A stretch of DNA of 64,000 nt from Plantago major (lineage: Eukaryota; Streptophyta; Magnoliopsida; Lamiales; Plantaginaceae). A program made the position numbers and the translations under genes. Each line of letters opens with the position of its first letter. Within the stretch, counting starts at the first letter, position 1. The notes under the pieces were generated by a model. It saw only the letters and a list, made by a program, of their open reading frames with translations. It made no database searches and was not told the origin of the DNA. The DNA is taken from positions 6,359,765 to 6,423,764 of the forward strand of contig CM048840.1 of NCBI GenBank assembly GCA_026545765.1, given 5' to 3'. Positions 1-10,818 of this stretch are shown here, piece by piece.

Positions 1-167
1 TGGGTGGGATATTCACTATAAGATGTTTGATCTAAATTGACCTTTAAAAAGAGTCGTATCATGCAAACAAGAGTCGTATTTAAAAATTACGGCTCTTAAT
101 AAGAGACTCAAATTGCAAAGGGGTCGTAAAAGGGGTGTTTTATATTTTCGATTGAAGTACAAATTAA

Positions 168-193
168 GAGTCGTAATTTTAAAATTACGACTC
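168..193. repeat. Perfect 26-bp palindrome
   Basis: The 26 bases read identically on both strands. The half-site is GAGTCGTAATTTT followed by its exact complement. Related GAGTCGTA half-sites occur at about 50, 71 and 125 and in reverse near 97, so this is the best member of a small cluster. It may be the end of a DNA transposon lying mostly outside the window. That is inference. Confidence 0.6.
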
Positions 194-1684
194 AAAATTT
201 ATAGTCGCATTTATTTTTACCTTTTTTGAGTTAATTTGAATTCCTTCTTTTAGTTTATTTTTTGTTGATTTTGTATGGGTAATACTAGAAGAAACGCATA
301 ATTTATTGGCCATGGTCAAGGTCTACCTTTGTTTCTGGAAAGAAAACAAAAGCATTCAAAGTGCTTGAATGAGTAAATTTTGAAGAATATTCCAGTCATC
401 CAGAACTACTATTCATAAATATTCTTGGACGAATATTCAAGTGCTCGTGTAGTTGTGATGGTCGTTGAGTGATTCTGCAACTAGTTGTGTGGAGTTGTCC
501 TGTAATTGCCGGTTTATGATCGATCCCGGTTCTTAACCTTGAACTGCCAATCCAATATACCCATTTATACCCCCCACTCACCTCCTAGGATACATGAGCT
601 CATGAATTAAGTTTCCTGAAAGTTGGTCTCTATAATTTATTTAAAGATAAATATAAATTATCAATAAAACTTTTGATAATATTAATCAAGAGCAAGTCCT
701 CTAAAACATGGTCTCTAAATAATAAATTCTATAGAGGGACCTTGATTATCACTAAAATCTTCAATATTACTAATCAAAATGTATATATTTCTCAACATGT
801 TATTTTTCATATTAAAAAAGAACTCATTTCATTAACAATATAGACGTTTTGATTAATAAATCATATTTATAACATACTAGGTTTCTCTAGATAAATTATC
901 TAGATACATGAAACTTTGTGATTAATCAAAACATGTACTATATTCTCAACAGGTTGTGTTTTTTCATATTTTTAAAAAATAACCCATTTAATTAACAATA
1001 TAGATATTTTAGTTAATAATATGAAAGATTTTATTGATAACCTAAGTTTCGTTTTTAAATAAATTATGTAAAGTTCGGGAGACTACGTACGTCGTGACAT
1101 GAGATTACTTTTGGTCTTCGTCAATCTCTTTTTGTTTTCGTTTCCTAATTATTCAGTCAGTCAGTCCATGTAGAAAATTTGATTGCATGCGTTGCTTGCT
1201 ATCATATCTATCTACATTCTACACACGTAGACATTAACAATAAACATGGGCGGATTGTGTATATGCTTTTTCTAAAAATAAAATATCAAAAGTTTTAGTT
1301 TAATTTTGATATAATCTTGACTTTTTTACTCTACCTTAGTATGAAATTATACCTTTTTTGGTTATATTAGACCCATTTAGTGGATTTCTAGTAAAAATAT
1401 TAATATATGTGTGTTATTTCTCATTAAATTTATTATATTTCGTCTATACCTATTTATATATTAAAAAATCCTTTCATTAATAATAAAAGATCAAAATATG
1501 TATCCTGGTCGATCTCAAATCCTAGCTCCACCCCCGATTATAAACAAACTCAGTCTGTCAGCATTGTATAAGTTAGATATTGCCACCACCATTTTTTACT
1601 TTCATAATGAAATTTCAAAAACTAATTTCATTATATAAAACAAAATTAATTTATAATCAAATAAAGGCTCGTAAAATGTTGTAT

Positions 1685-1899
1685 CAAAATAAAGGATAAA
1701 TTGGGAGTTATTCTGTTCATTACCTTGTACAACATCCTAATTGAACTAGCAGCTATATATGGGATTACAGTTGTACTCTTAGTGACAAGTGTTGTACACA
1801 AACAGTTAGTTTAGGATGTACAAGATAATGAACAGAATGTACAACTTCGATTCTTCATGTGTGATGAATTGGTGAAAACTCCCAATTTATCCTTGATAT
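1685..1899. repeat. Foldback repeat, about 215 bp
   Basis: Two inverted segment pairs are visible. 1685-1708 pairs with 1877-1899 (core GGATAAATTGGGAGTT). 1709-1745 pairs with 1808-1838 (core TCCTAA, GTACAA, ATGAACAGAAT). About 38 unpaired bases sit in the right arm at 1839-1876 and the loop spans about 1746-1807. It could be a degenerate foldback MITE or a small-RNA-producing hairpin. No flanking duplication was identified. Confidence 0.6.
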
Positions 1900-2661
1900 G
1901 TTGAACATCTTAGTATTTTACAATGTTTGAAAGCTAAACAATTGGTATGAACGTATCATGCAGTTAATTAGTACACACACTTAATTATTTTTTGGTCTTT
2001 GTCAATGTTTTACTTCTACTCTTAGCTCTGTCTATTCTTTTCGAATTCGTCCCTATCACTACAGTGAAAAAGTTCTTTCTATATATTTAAAAAAACTTAC
2101 ATTCCGATCAAGATTCTTAAGGTTCCATTTGATTTTTATAGACTTACTTTAACCTTCGTTTAACTATAGACTAATTTTAAATCGTATAGTAAAAAATAGT
2201 TTTTGAAAAATCATTCTGAAAGTATAATAAGAAAGTTTTCTCTAGGCTCTAGCTATTAATTGGTAAAGTTCTTTCTTGACATTTAAATTTTATATATGTT
2301 AGTTTATACACTTGTGGTTTTGAAATCTTTTCCTCACACAGATCACATCAAGTCTCTTTTAACTAACCTTGACTAGCAGAGTTGCGCATACAATTCAACT
2401 ACCTTTGAGGTGGAACGGAAGCTAAAGTATATGATTGTTTCCCTTGCACAAGACTCTTTTCTATCTGTGTTTCATTTTGTACAAGTAAATTATATGAAAG
2501 AAGAAAAAAATCACGCGGCCATGAATTATCTCAATGGTGGGATTCTATGAGCCCCGGAGTGCAAGAAAGTCTTGCATGAAGAAATTGCATGTTACCCATT
2601 CTCGGCAAGAAACACTTGAAGAACCAATGCCATGGATAGGCATGTATATTGCCACGACTTT

Positions 2662-3193
2662 TGTTAAAAGCTTCAGAAAAGTAGCATAAAGAAAGAAAGA
2701 GACTGCTGTATTGAATGAATTGTGAAGTGTATACAAGGAACCCAGATTAGGGTTTATTTATAGCTACAAATTCGACCTATTTCTTGGAGAGAAAGGAAAA
2801 TTGAGGCGACCTAATTGGTCGAAATCCTCATGCCTATCATAACCCTAAACTATTGTAGGGAGAGCCATTGATCTTGAGCCTGAATTTTGAACGGATTGTG
2901 GAAGATCAGCTCGTACAGAGCAGAGTACGAAGATGACGATGGTTAGTGATCTGGTGTGGCAGTTTCGGCGTGTTCCCAACGGCTTCCTACGCTCCAATGT
3001 CATTCGCTTTAATTCGCCCGCTCAATTCGCCTTGTGTGTCTTGATTTGATTGGCTCCGCTCTTTACTTCCTTTCTCCTTTTCCCGTAGTTTGTTTCTTCA
3101 CACTTTCAGTCCCCATACTTTCTTTCTCTTTGCAATCAAATCTTTTTCATTTAACAGAAATGGTCCCTGTAAAAACTTTTTCTTTCCAATATT
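2662..3193 (-). repeat. Copia-1 3' LTR
   Basis: It matches 7765-8296 with few differences by eye. On the plus strand it starts TGTTAAAAG and ends CTTTCCAATA. A TATAAATAAA box in minus orientation lies near 2754-2763 and is the likely LTR promoter. The purine-rich tract just inside is at about 3194-3210. Confidence 0.85.
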
Positions 3194-4091
3194 CCCCCTC
3201 AAGAGGAAGGTAAATGTTCTTTACATTCATCTTGCTTAAGGTTTCCTGTAAATTCGTAGAAGGTATTGCCTTAGTTAGAAAATCGGCTAATTGATTCTTG
3301 GTAGATACATATACCACTTTGATTATGCCTTCATTGACCTTTTCTCTTATGAAATGGCAATCTACCTCTATGTGTTTTGTTCTTTCATGAAGAATTGGAT
3401 TTTTGGTAAGAAAGATTGCAGATTGATTGACACAGAACAAGGTAATAGGATAGCTTATCTTGATTCCAAAATCAGACAGTAATGATCTAAGCCAGATAAT
3501 TTCACAACTTGTGAAAGCCATTGCTCTATATTCTGCTTCTGCAGATGATCTACTAACTGTCTGTTGTTTCTTTGACCTCCAGCTGATTAAGGAGTTTCCC
3601 ATAAACACACAATACCCTGTAGTTGATTTCCTTGTTATTGGACAAGCAACATAATCAGAATCACAATATGACACTAATCTTTGATCCTCATCTGCAGACA
3701 TAAAAATTCCCAGACCAATATTTCCTTTGACATATTTAATCACTCTTAGTAATGCATTCATGTGGTCTTTGCATGGTTTCTCCATGAGCTGGCTTAATAT
3801 TCCTAATGCAAAGTTCAGATCTGGTCTTGTAATGGTTAAATAAATGAGTTTGTCAATCAATTTTCTATAGAAAGTGGGATTACTTAGTCTCTCTGAGCTA
3901 TCTGGTAGTAGTTTTAGATTTTGCTCTATAGGAGTCACTACTGGTTTACAAGCAAGTAATCCTGCAACTTCAATAATCTCAGAAGCATATTTTCTTTGTG
4001 ATATATGGATCATTCTTGTATTTCTGGCAATTTCAATTCCTAGAAAGTACTTCAATTTCCCAAGATCTCTTATTTTAAATTCTGACTGCAA
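3147..4091 (-). pseudogene. Copia-1 reverse transcriptase C-terminus and RNase H
   Basis: This open stretch of 314 codons begins inside the reverse-transcriptase domain (KYFLGIEIA). It continues into the connection motif, where Y-x-x-L-I-x-x-L-I-Y-L and RPDL are visible, and then the RNase H domain (DSDYVACPITRKSTTGYC, SSAEAEYRAM, FLTKAIP). The last 15 or so residues run through the polypurine tract into the LTR, as is common in Copia elements. The catalytic YVDDI motif lies just upstream at about 4141-4165 in the same direction but is cut off from this frame. It copies RNA to DNA and removes template RNA in intact relatives. Here it is a broken part of one polyprotein, with no start codon of its own. 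Confidence 0.85.
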
Positions 4092-4641
4092 ATATGTTTT
4101 AATTTGATTAATTTCATGCTCATTTTGTCCTCGTATGATTATATCATCAACATATATCAGTAGAGCAGTGATTTTTCCATCTGTATGAATTTTAGTGAAT
4201 AAAGAATACTCACATTTTGACTATTTAAATCCTTTAGCAATCAGCTTGTTAATCTATAGTTCCACTGTCTTGAAGCATGTTTTAGGCCATAGATAGATTT
4301 ATTGAGTTTACAAACATAATTTTATGAGTTTCCCCCTGAATTAAAAGACCTTGTGGTATATTCATGTAGATTTCTTCTTTCAAATCTCCATTGAGAAAAG
4401 CATTATGCACATCTAATTGTGCTAAGAACCAGTTTTGTTTGGATGCTAAAACTAAAAACACTTTTACTGATGTCAATTTAGCAACTGGACTAAAAGTCTC
4501 AGTGTAATCTAGTCCATATTTTTGTATAAATCCTTTTGCAACTAATCTAGCTTTATGCTTGTCTATTTGACCATCAGAGTTCAACTTTGTTTTAAATACA
4601 TATCTGCATCCTATAGGTTTAATTTCTCTGGTTCTTGGCAC
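4092..4641 (-). pseudogene. Copia-1 reverse transcriptase, N-terminal and palm
   Basis: The 4282-4641 frame encodes the standard Copia RT start: KTKLNSDGQIDKHKARLVAK, then FSPVAKLTSVK, QLDVHNAFLNGDLKEEIYM and IPQG. The following piece, read at about 4240-4300, has the YGLK motif in another frame. The catalytic YVDDI is at about 4141-4165. At least one in-frame stop (near 4222) and frame changes separate these segments, so no active enzyme can be made. The upstream start shown by an open frame is only the first methionine and not a true start, because the polyprotein begins in gag. Confidence 0.82.
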
Positions 4642-4698
4642 TATAGTCCATGTATTGTTATCTGCAAGAGCTTTTAATTCCTCAGAAATAGCTATTCT

Positions 4699-4947
4699 CT
4701 AGTGCTTATGTTTAATAGCTTCCTCATAGGTTTCTGGTTCATGTATCATAGATAAGTTAGCTGCATAAACTTTATGTGATTCTGATATTTTGTCATATCC
4801 CAGAAAGTTATGTATAGAATACTTTAGTTTTGATTTTTCTGAGCTTATTGCATAACTTTTTGCATTGTGATAATAAATGTCTAATTTTGAGGGTAATTTT
4901 CTCTGTCTTGCTGTCCTTCTTGGACTATTATCAACATTCTGCATCAC
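4699..4947 (-). pseudogene. Copia-1 integrase-RT spacer
   Basis: This 82-codon fragment shows the usual linker between integrase and reverse transcriptase. It has the basic RRTARQRKLPSKL segment, a tyrosine-rich stretch and the EPETYEEAIK motif that opens the RT region. It ends with a stop just before the RT frame. The region from 4948 to 5304 is the low-complexity integrase tail in broken frames. It has no independent function. Confidence 0.7.
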
Positions 4948-5304
4948 AATTTGTCACTCTGGACTTGTGACAGTTTGCTCACTTGTTTCAGTGTCAGTAC
5001 CTGTTGTAATATTGCCTGCATTTTCATCCGTATCATGCAGATCATGCATATCATATGTATTTTCAGGCATTATGTCAAAGTTGTTTATATTGTCCTGATC
5101 TTCATTTGTCTGTTCTTCTGAATAATGAGATGTTTCTCATTCTTTTTCAAAAATGTTAGGTGACAGAAATTTTATTTCTTCACTCTTCTTCTCATCCATT
5201 TGTTTATAAGGGAACACACTTTCTATGAAAATGACATTTCTTGATATGAAAGTGATCCTTTTTGTTAAATCAAAAAGTTTGTATCCTTTAACATTTGCAG
5301 GATA

Positions 5305-7140
5305 TCACAAAAACAAGCATTTTTGTGCTCTTTGATCTAGTTTTGTTCTACCTACCAATTCAGTGGATACAAAACATAAGCATCCAAAATTCTTTAAATT
5401 GTTATAATTAGGTTTCTTCTCATAAAATTTCTGAAAAGGTGAAACATTCTTAAGTATGGGAGTAGGTATTCTATTTATTAGAAAAGCTGCAGTTAAAACT
5501 GCTTCTCCCCATAAATGTTTAGGCAAATTTGCCTGAAATAGTAGTGATCTGGTCACATTTAATAGGTGCTGATGCTTTCTTTCAACAATCCCATTCTGCT
5601 CAGGTGTGTATGCACAAGTTTTCTGGTGTATTATGCCTTGATTACTTAAGAAAACATCCATCTGAAATTCTAATCCATTATCAGTTCTAATTCTTTTAAC
5701 TCTCTTATCAATTTGATTCTGAATTAGAATAATAAAATTAATCATAGCTTGTTTTGTATCTGATTTATTTTTTAGCAAATAAATCCAAGTAATTCTGCTA
5801 TTGTCATCTACTATAGTGAGAAAATAATGTTGTTTATGTAGAGTTGCAGTTGCATATGGTCCCCATAGATCACAGTGTAAACATTCAAGAACACAAGTAA
5901 TAGCTGATATTTTATTCATGGGAAAAGATAGTTTCTTCTGTTTAGCTCTTTGACAAACTTCACATAAAGAAAACTTGTTACAGCTAATCTCAGGAAACAT
6001 TGATGAAATAACAGAAATTCTATCCATACTAGGATGTCCTAGCCTAAAGTGCCACACATGATCTTTAACATCTGCTTCAAGATCTTGTTCCTTCAAGCTA
6101 GTAATGGCTAGTGCCTTAGGTAATTGCAAAAACTCATTGATGCTGTAAAGTCCCCTTGTTGCTTCACTCTGCCCAATCTTGATCCATGCAGCCCTCAAGG
6201 TAGAGCTTCTCTGCAGGATATAACAATCATTTTTATTGAATAAAAAAGCTATTTCATTTTCTGCACAGATCTTATTGACAGATATTAGATTGATATTGAA
6301 ACTGGGAACACATAACACATTTCTCAGAACAATTTTTCCTGGTATTTCTATGTCACCAATATGTGTTATCTGCAACTTAGTTGAGTTAGGTAATTGATCA
6401 AATGAGTTTAAAACTTTAACATTGCTAGTAAAATATTTTGAAGACCTCACTATATGATCTGAGGCACCTGAATCTAGCAACCATGTTTCTTTAATATTTC
6501 TAAAAATAAAATTGACTTTATAAGCCATACCTGCATGGTTTGCTTTAGGTTCTTTCCCAGTGTTTGTTGTAGTTGGGTTGCTTGAGCTACTAGGCTGAGA
6601 AGTGTTGTTGCCTGCACCATTTTTCATAGCCATAGAGAGTAGCTGCTGTAGCTGATCATTAGAGAATGAAGGTGTGATATCTGTGTTGCTCACATTCTCA
6701 GTGCTTACTTGATTGATTCTAGTGCCTTGATTTCCTCTTCCACCACAACCTCTATAGCCACCACGCCCATAGAAGAGCTTCTTAGGTAGGTTAGTGGGAT
6801 AACCATGCACCTTAAAGCAGGTTTCAACAGTGTGATTCACCATATAAGGGCATTTAGGACAATAGAGTTTTTCCTTATGCCTCTTAAAACCAACATTCAT
6901 GGCTGAAGATTCCAATATGGGAGCTGGATATCTTGCTTCCTTTTGCCTTTCTTCTTGAAGTACCAGTGAGTATGCCTTATCCAGAGATGGCCTAGGCTCC
7001 ATAGTTATTATCTGACCTCTTATCATATCAAAAGAGTCATTAAGCCCCATGAGAAATTTGAAAATTTTATCAGTATCCTGAGCCTTAAACATTGCATTTG
7101 CATTGTTTGCAAATACAAGCAGGTAGGGGTCTATAGTCAC
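5305..7140 (-). pseudogene. Copia-1 gag C-terminus, protease and integrase
   Basis: This 611-codon open stretch is the longest surviving piece of the polyprotein. In order it shows the gag C-terminal part with a zinc-knuckle-like cluster (CPKCPYMVNHTVETC), a Gly-rich RGG segment, the aspartic protease site WLLDSGASDHIV near residue 220, the pre-integrase motif HVWHFRLGHPSMDR, and the integrase core. The integrase D,D,E residues are in HCDLWGPY, RTDNGLEF and EQNGIVERKHQ. Family knowledge: gag packages the RNA, the protease cuts the polyprotein and the integrase inserts the cDNA. A frameshift or stop near 7140-7199 separates it from the gag N-terminus, and it runs off frame after 5305. Confidence 0.88.
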
Positions 7141-7198
7141 TCAACTCTTCCCACAAGCTAGTGAGCTTAGTAAAGAAGTCTGAGATAGATCCATTCCC

Positions 7199-7644
7199 TT
7201 AAGTAATGCAACTAAGCTCTTGTTGCAACTGATATATTCTCACATCATTAGGTTGTGCATAGCGCACTTTTAGTTTTTTCCAGCATTCTTGTGCTGTTTG
7301 CATATAGAGTATGGTACTTCTTATCTCAGGAGAAACTGAGTGAATGAGCCATGACAAGATGATAGTGTTGCATCTTTGCCAAGCTTTCATTTTAGTATCA
7401 TCTTTCTCAGGCATTTGAATAGTGCCATATACAAATCCAACTTTGTTCCTTATCAGTAAAGACATGAGAAAAGCTCTAGACCATGTGTGAAAGTTGTTTT
7501 TGTCAAGTATGGGAGTGATTGCTCCTGACACAGAGTTTTCAGAGTGGTGAAGATAGAAAAGGTTGTAGGGATCTTCATGAGGAACAACACCAGTAGGTGG
7601 AGTGACAGTGTATTAGTAGGAGGAGTTTCAGTAAGAGAGGCCAT
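7199..7644 (-). pseudogene. Copia-1 gag N-terminus
   Basis: Two overlapping frames together cover the gag N-terminus. The first begins with MASLTETPP at about 7644. A frameshift near 7530 moves reading to the frame with ITPILDKNNFHTWSRAFLMS and NKVGFVYGTI, the signature of the plant Copia gag N-terminal domain (UBN2_3 type). It then stops at 7199, short of the larger gag-pol stretch. The order and spacing fit one original gag-pol frame starting near 7644. Confidence 0.78.
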
Positions 7645-7750
7645 TTGTTAGTGAGTAAGCAAGAGAAGAACAGACTAGAGAGTAATGCAGCGGAAAAGAG
7701 AAAAACTTTTCTATGTGAAGATAACAGACTATAAGCAAAGATCAAGACCT

Positions 7751-7764
7751 AAGCTCTGGTGCCA
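7751..7764 (-). other. Copia-1 primer-binding site
   Basis: On the minus strand, TGGCACCAGAGCTT directly follows the 5' LTR end (TTTTAACA). It resembles the TGGTATCAGAGC consensus complementary to initiator tRNA-Met used by most plant Copia elements, and it fixes both element orientation and LTR border. Confidence 0.8.
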
Positions 7765-8296
7765 TGTTAAAAGCTTCAGAAAAGTAGCATAAAGAAAGAA
7801 AGAGACTGCTGTATTGAATAAATTGTGAAGTGTATACAAGGAACCCAGATTAGGGTTTATTTATAGCTACAAATTCGACCTATTTCTTGGAGAGAAAGGA
7901 AAATTGAGGCGACCTAATTGGTCGAAATCCTCATGCCTATCATAACCCTAAACTATTGTAGGGAGAGCCATTGATCTTGAGCCTGGATTTTGAACGGATG
8001 GTGGAAGATTAGCTCGTACAGAGCAGAGTACGAAGATGACGATGGTTAGTGATCTGGTGTGGCAGTTTCGGCGTGTTCCCAACGGCTTACTACGCTCCAA
8101 CGTCCTTCGCTTTAATTCGCCCGCTCAATTCACCTTGTGTGTCTTAATTTGATTGGCTCCACTCTTTACTTCCTTTCTCTTTTTCCCGTAGCTTTTGTTT
8201 CTTCACACTTTCAGTCCCCATACTTTCTTTCTCTTTGCAATCAAATCTTTTTCTTTTTACAGAAATGGTCCCTATAAAAACCTTTTCTTTCCAATA
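7765..8296 (-). repeat. Copia-1 5' LTR
   Basis: This copy of the 2662-3193 LTR starts TGTTAAAAGC and ends CTTTCCAATA on the plus strand. The small number of differences between the two LTRs by eye suggests a moderately recent insertion. Confidence 0.85.
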
Positions 8297-8668
8297 ACTT
8301 CCCTTTCCTGCACTCTTGCAATGTGTGGTGATCTCCTGAAGGGGAAACGACATAGAAGATTCTGGTTGCCAATGTAAGTTTTTTTCTCTCAACGCCCTTT
8401 CATTGTCTCTGTTTGCAGTGATATTGAAGCTCACCATGGATTTCAGTAATACAAAGTTGGGATAAAGCGATGCATTTTCTAGCGTGACTACTCTTGTATT
8501 CATGTCAATTGTTATGGCCTATGGGTAATTTCATGACATCTGTAGGTTCTATGGGTGACAGTGGAATCATCTCCAATTTAACTGCTTTAGTCGTTCTAGT
8601 CGTCACAATTGCAGTAGATATTTTCCTACATAAGAACCAATTAGACAAAATTTATTTTGATGGATATG

Positions 8669-8729
8669 AATTGTGGGGTGAACTATATCAAAAAAAAAAA
8701 AAAAAAAAAAAAAAAATTGTGGGGTGAAC
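8669..8729 (+). mobile_element. Minimal poly-A retroposon with 15-bp target duplication
   Basis: The 15-mer AATTGTGGGGTGAAC occurs at 8669-8683 and again at 8715-8729. Between them are only TATATC and a run of about 25 A. This is the expected product of an extremely 5'-truncated LINE-type retroposition. Removing one copy and the tail restores the gene's reading frame across the site, so the insertion postdates a coding gene and adds 46 bases. Confidence 0.7.
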
Positions 8730-9083
8730 AAGTTGTGGTCACATCGTTCCTGCTTCGTTTGCTTATTCCTTTCTGTTCTTTGGGTCTTGTGGTTGAGTCA
8801 ATCAAGAAAGAAATGGATTTCAAGTTCCGCGAAATGCATAAAATGGCTACAAGTGGAAGATTGGGGGATAAAAGATTTGCTCTTGATGAACTGAAAATGG
8901 TATTGAAGAAATACTGGGTAATGGCAGAAACTGGAAGCATGCAGTTTGTGATTGCGCGATCTGCCATTTGTGTTATTTCGAGTCTGGTGTGTATGTTGAT
9001 GGCTTTGACGTGCCCTGAAGCTTCTTATAGAATGGATCTTTTTGAGAATATACTTGATATTTCTTCAAGTTATAAATGGTCCA

Positions 9084-9114
<31 letters not shown>
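9084..9114. repeat. (CA)n microsatellite
   Basis: About 15 CA dinucleotides lie inside the decayed membrane-protein gene between its YKWSI motif and a CIGIISPLSRWF segment. The frame stays open and reads (TH)n. Confidence 0.9.
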
Positions 9115-9115
<1 letters not shown>

Positions 9116-10212
9116 CATATGTGCATTGGTATTATTTCTCCTTTATCGAGATGGTTCATTGCTGCCAAAATCAGGAGGTCACTACTAAGCGTAGAAGTCT
9201 CAGAGATGAATTAAAGATGGAAACTTACTGGACCCGGAGGTTGGAAGGCTAGAGGGAAAGTCGAATACCTTCACAAATACGTTCCCACAGGTGGAAAATA
9301 GTTCTTCATGTGTCTCAAAGAGTAGTTTTAAATCTCTGCATCAAGATTCAGATTATAATTGTTCTAGCCAGCAAGCTTGTTCTCATATTAAGCGTATGCT
9401 TACAAGCTGTGATTTTCATGTTCATACGCCACATTGTGAAGCTGTTAACGTATATCCTTTCAGGCCCTGGTCCTCAAGTGATTGCAGAGAATTCAAATCT
9501 CCAGATTTTAGTCAATATGTCTTGCTACTTGAAGGTGAGCTTGAGTTGCCAAAAGACACAATTGCAAATATCTGTAGAGGATTTGATAGTAAAATCAAAA
9601 GAAATCTAGGCATTGAGTACAAGCACAGAGAAATTGTCGATCTTCTGAGGATGTCTGCAAATTTCAATGGTGTGAGAGACTTCGATCGACAGTAACAAAG
9701 TCACAAGCTTAAATTATCAAGAACCCCCTAATTGCTGGTCTCTTCCATTGGTTACCTTAGCATGTATTGTTCAAGCAGTTTCCCACAATATTCAAAGCTT
9801 GAAATCGCCATTGCTTGGGTTGAGGGATGCTATCGATATCGGTCTTGTGAAGCTCGTAGAGAAAACGTTAGCTTCAAGTGCAGAATCGTTAACTCTCAGT
9901 AAAGTAGCTAAAGTAGCTGACATCGTATGGGATGCCTTGGAACTGGATGGCAAGTGGCAAGGCATGGCTATTAAGGATACATGAGACTGTACGTACAAGG
10001 CCACACTATGCAGGTTCTCGGGCTTGGCTATAGCGAAAATTACAGATTTCAAGTGTAGTGCCGCATATTCTTCAATGGGAAATCCTCTCGATTGGCCGCC
10101 CGGGATTATTGCTGCTAACTCAATGTACAGGATATGTGGAACTTGTGAAGATATGCAGAAGATGTTGTAAATAAGAGAAGAAATGAATATGCTGCAGAAA
10201 CAGAAGAACATA

Positions 10213-10410
10213 AGTAAAGAAGAGAAGAAATGAATATGCTGCAGAAACATAAGGTACAACCGTAATTCCCTAACTAACAATACAAGCTATAGAGCGCAGT
10301 GTACAAGACGAATTAGCATAAACACTGCGCTCTATAGCTTGTATTGTTAGTTAGGAATTACGGTTGTACCTTATGTTTCTGCAGCATATTCATTTCTTCT
10401 CTTCTTTACT
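10213..10410. repeat. 90-bp near-perfect inverted repeat
   Basis: The left arm 10213-10302 and right arm 10322-10410 are reverse complements except for one extra C in the left arm, with a 19-bp loop. Weaker pairing continues outward: ATATGCAG at about 10151-10160 pairs with CTGCATAT near 10418. About 29 bp of the left arm (AGAGAAGAAATGAATATGC...) is also duplicated directly just upstream near 10174. The structure sits inside the pseudogene between its ANSMYRI and MIADI-type motifs and adds a stop. Confidence 0.88.
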
Positions 10411-10818
10411 TCATCTGCTGCATATCTTGACAGAACTCTTTTGTCAACTGGGGATCAAACTGATGAGCAAATGTTCACGCGATTGGCCATAATCATAGCA
10501 GACATTTTAGCAGCTTGTCTTACAAATTTGCCACTCGCCATTATTATGCAATGTGACAGGACTATCATCAAAAAGAAGGAGGGTGCTGTCCGGCATGCGG
10601 CTGGTTTAATTTATGAAGTGAGTGAAAATTTTGAATTGCTTGAGCAGCACAAGTGGCCAGACCGGCTGGATCCCAAGGAAGCAGAATATATTGATGCATG
10701 GCGAGCTGATCTCAATCAGAGAGAGAACGGAAATCCAGTCATGTTTGTTTCAGCAACCGACAACAGATCTGTTCCAGGATCATCCAATGGACATGTGCTT
10801 ATTGAATTAGGGAGCTAG

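Larger units (their letters stand above)
1..2661. other. AT-rich intergenic spacer
   Basis: No coding region could be supported. The short ORFs here have no recognisable motif and are not continued by neighbouring frames. Positions 1-240 carry several copies of GAGTCGTA and its complement around AT-rich sequence, which resembles a transposon subterminal region. About 650-1060 holds two imperfect direct copies (starting near 773 and 935) of an AT-rich unit of roughly 160 bp. A foldback repeat lies at 1685-1899. The rest shows nothing distinctive. Confidence 0.6.
2662..8296 (-). mobile_element. Copia-1: degenerate Ty1/Copia LTR retrotransposon
   Basis: The element is 5.6 kb in minus orientation, bounded by two LTRs of about 532 bp (2662-3193 and 7765-8296). 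On the minus strand a primer-binding site follows the 5' LTR and a purine-rich tract precedes the 3' LTR. The flanks are ACTTT on the left and ACTTC on the right, an imperfect 5-bp target duplication, so the ends are good to about 3 bases. Domain order is gag, protease, integrase, reverse transcriptase, RNase H, typical of Copia. Stops and frameshifts split the polyprotein into at least five pieces, so it cannot move on its own. It lies about 220 bp upstream of the first codon of the decayed membrane-protein gene. Confidence 0.9.
8520..10818 (+). pseudogene. Decayed plant multi-pass membrane protein gene (unnamed family)
   Basis: I recognise this as an uncharacterised plant membrane-protein family, from memory of its motifs. 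Visible landmarks in order are the N-terminal SNLTALVVLVVT membrane segment after an ATG at 8520, ELKMVLKKYWVMAETGSMQF, SYKWSI, CWSLPLVTLA, AANSMYRI, and IIADILAACLTNL with YIDAWR near the C-terminus (stop 10816-10818). The frame is broken repeatedly. A poly-A insertion lies at 8684-8729, frame changes near 9185 and 9470, stops at 9249 and 9693, and a large inverted duplication around 10213-10410 introduces a stop after MQKML. A CA microsatellite replaces part of a predicted membrane segment. Function of the family is unknown to me. A protein product is very unlikely. Confidence 0.75.

Noticed and set aside
2545-2736. 63-codon minus ORF at the Copia-1 left border
   Set aside because: It straddles the LTR border, so part of it is LTR sequence and the rest has no motif.
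9310-9609. ORF overlapping 9291-9695
   Set aside because: The first part is the true frame of the membrane-protein pseudogene and the rest is shadow. It is described within the pseudogene and not as a separate gene.
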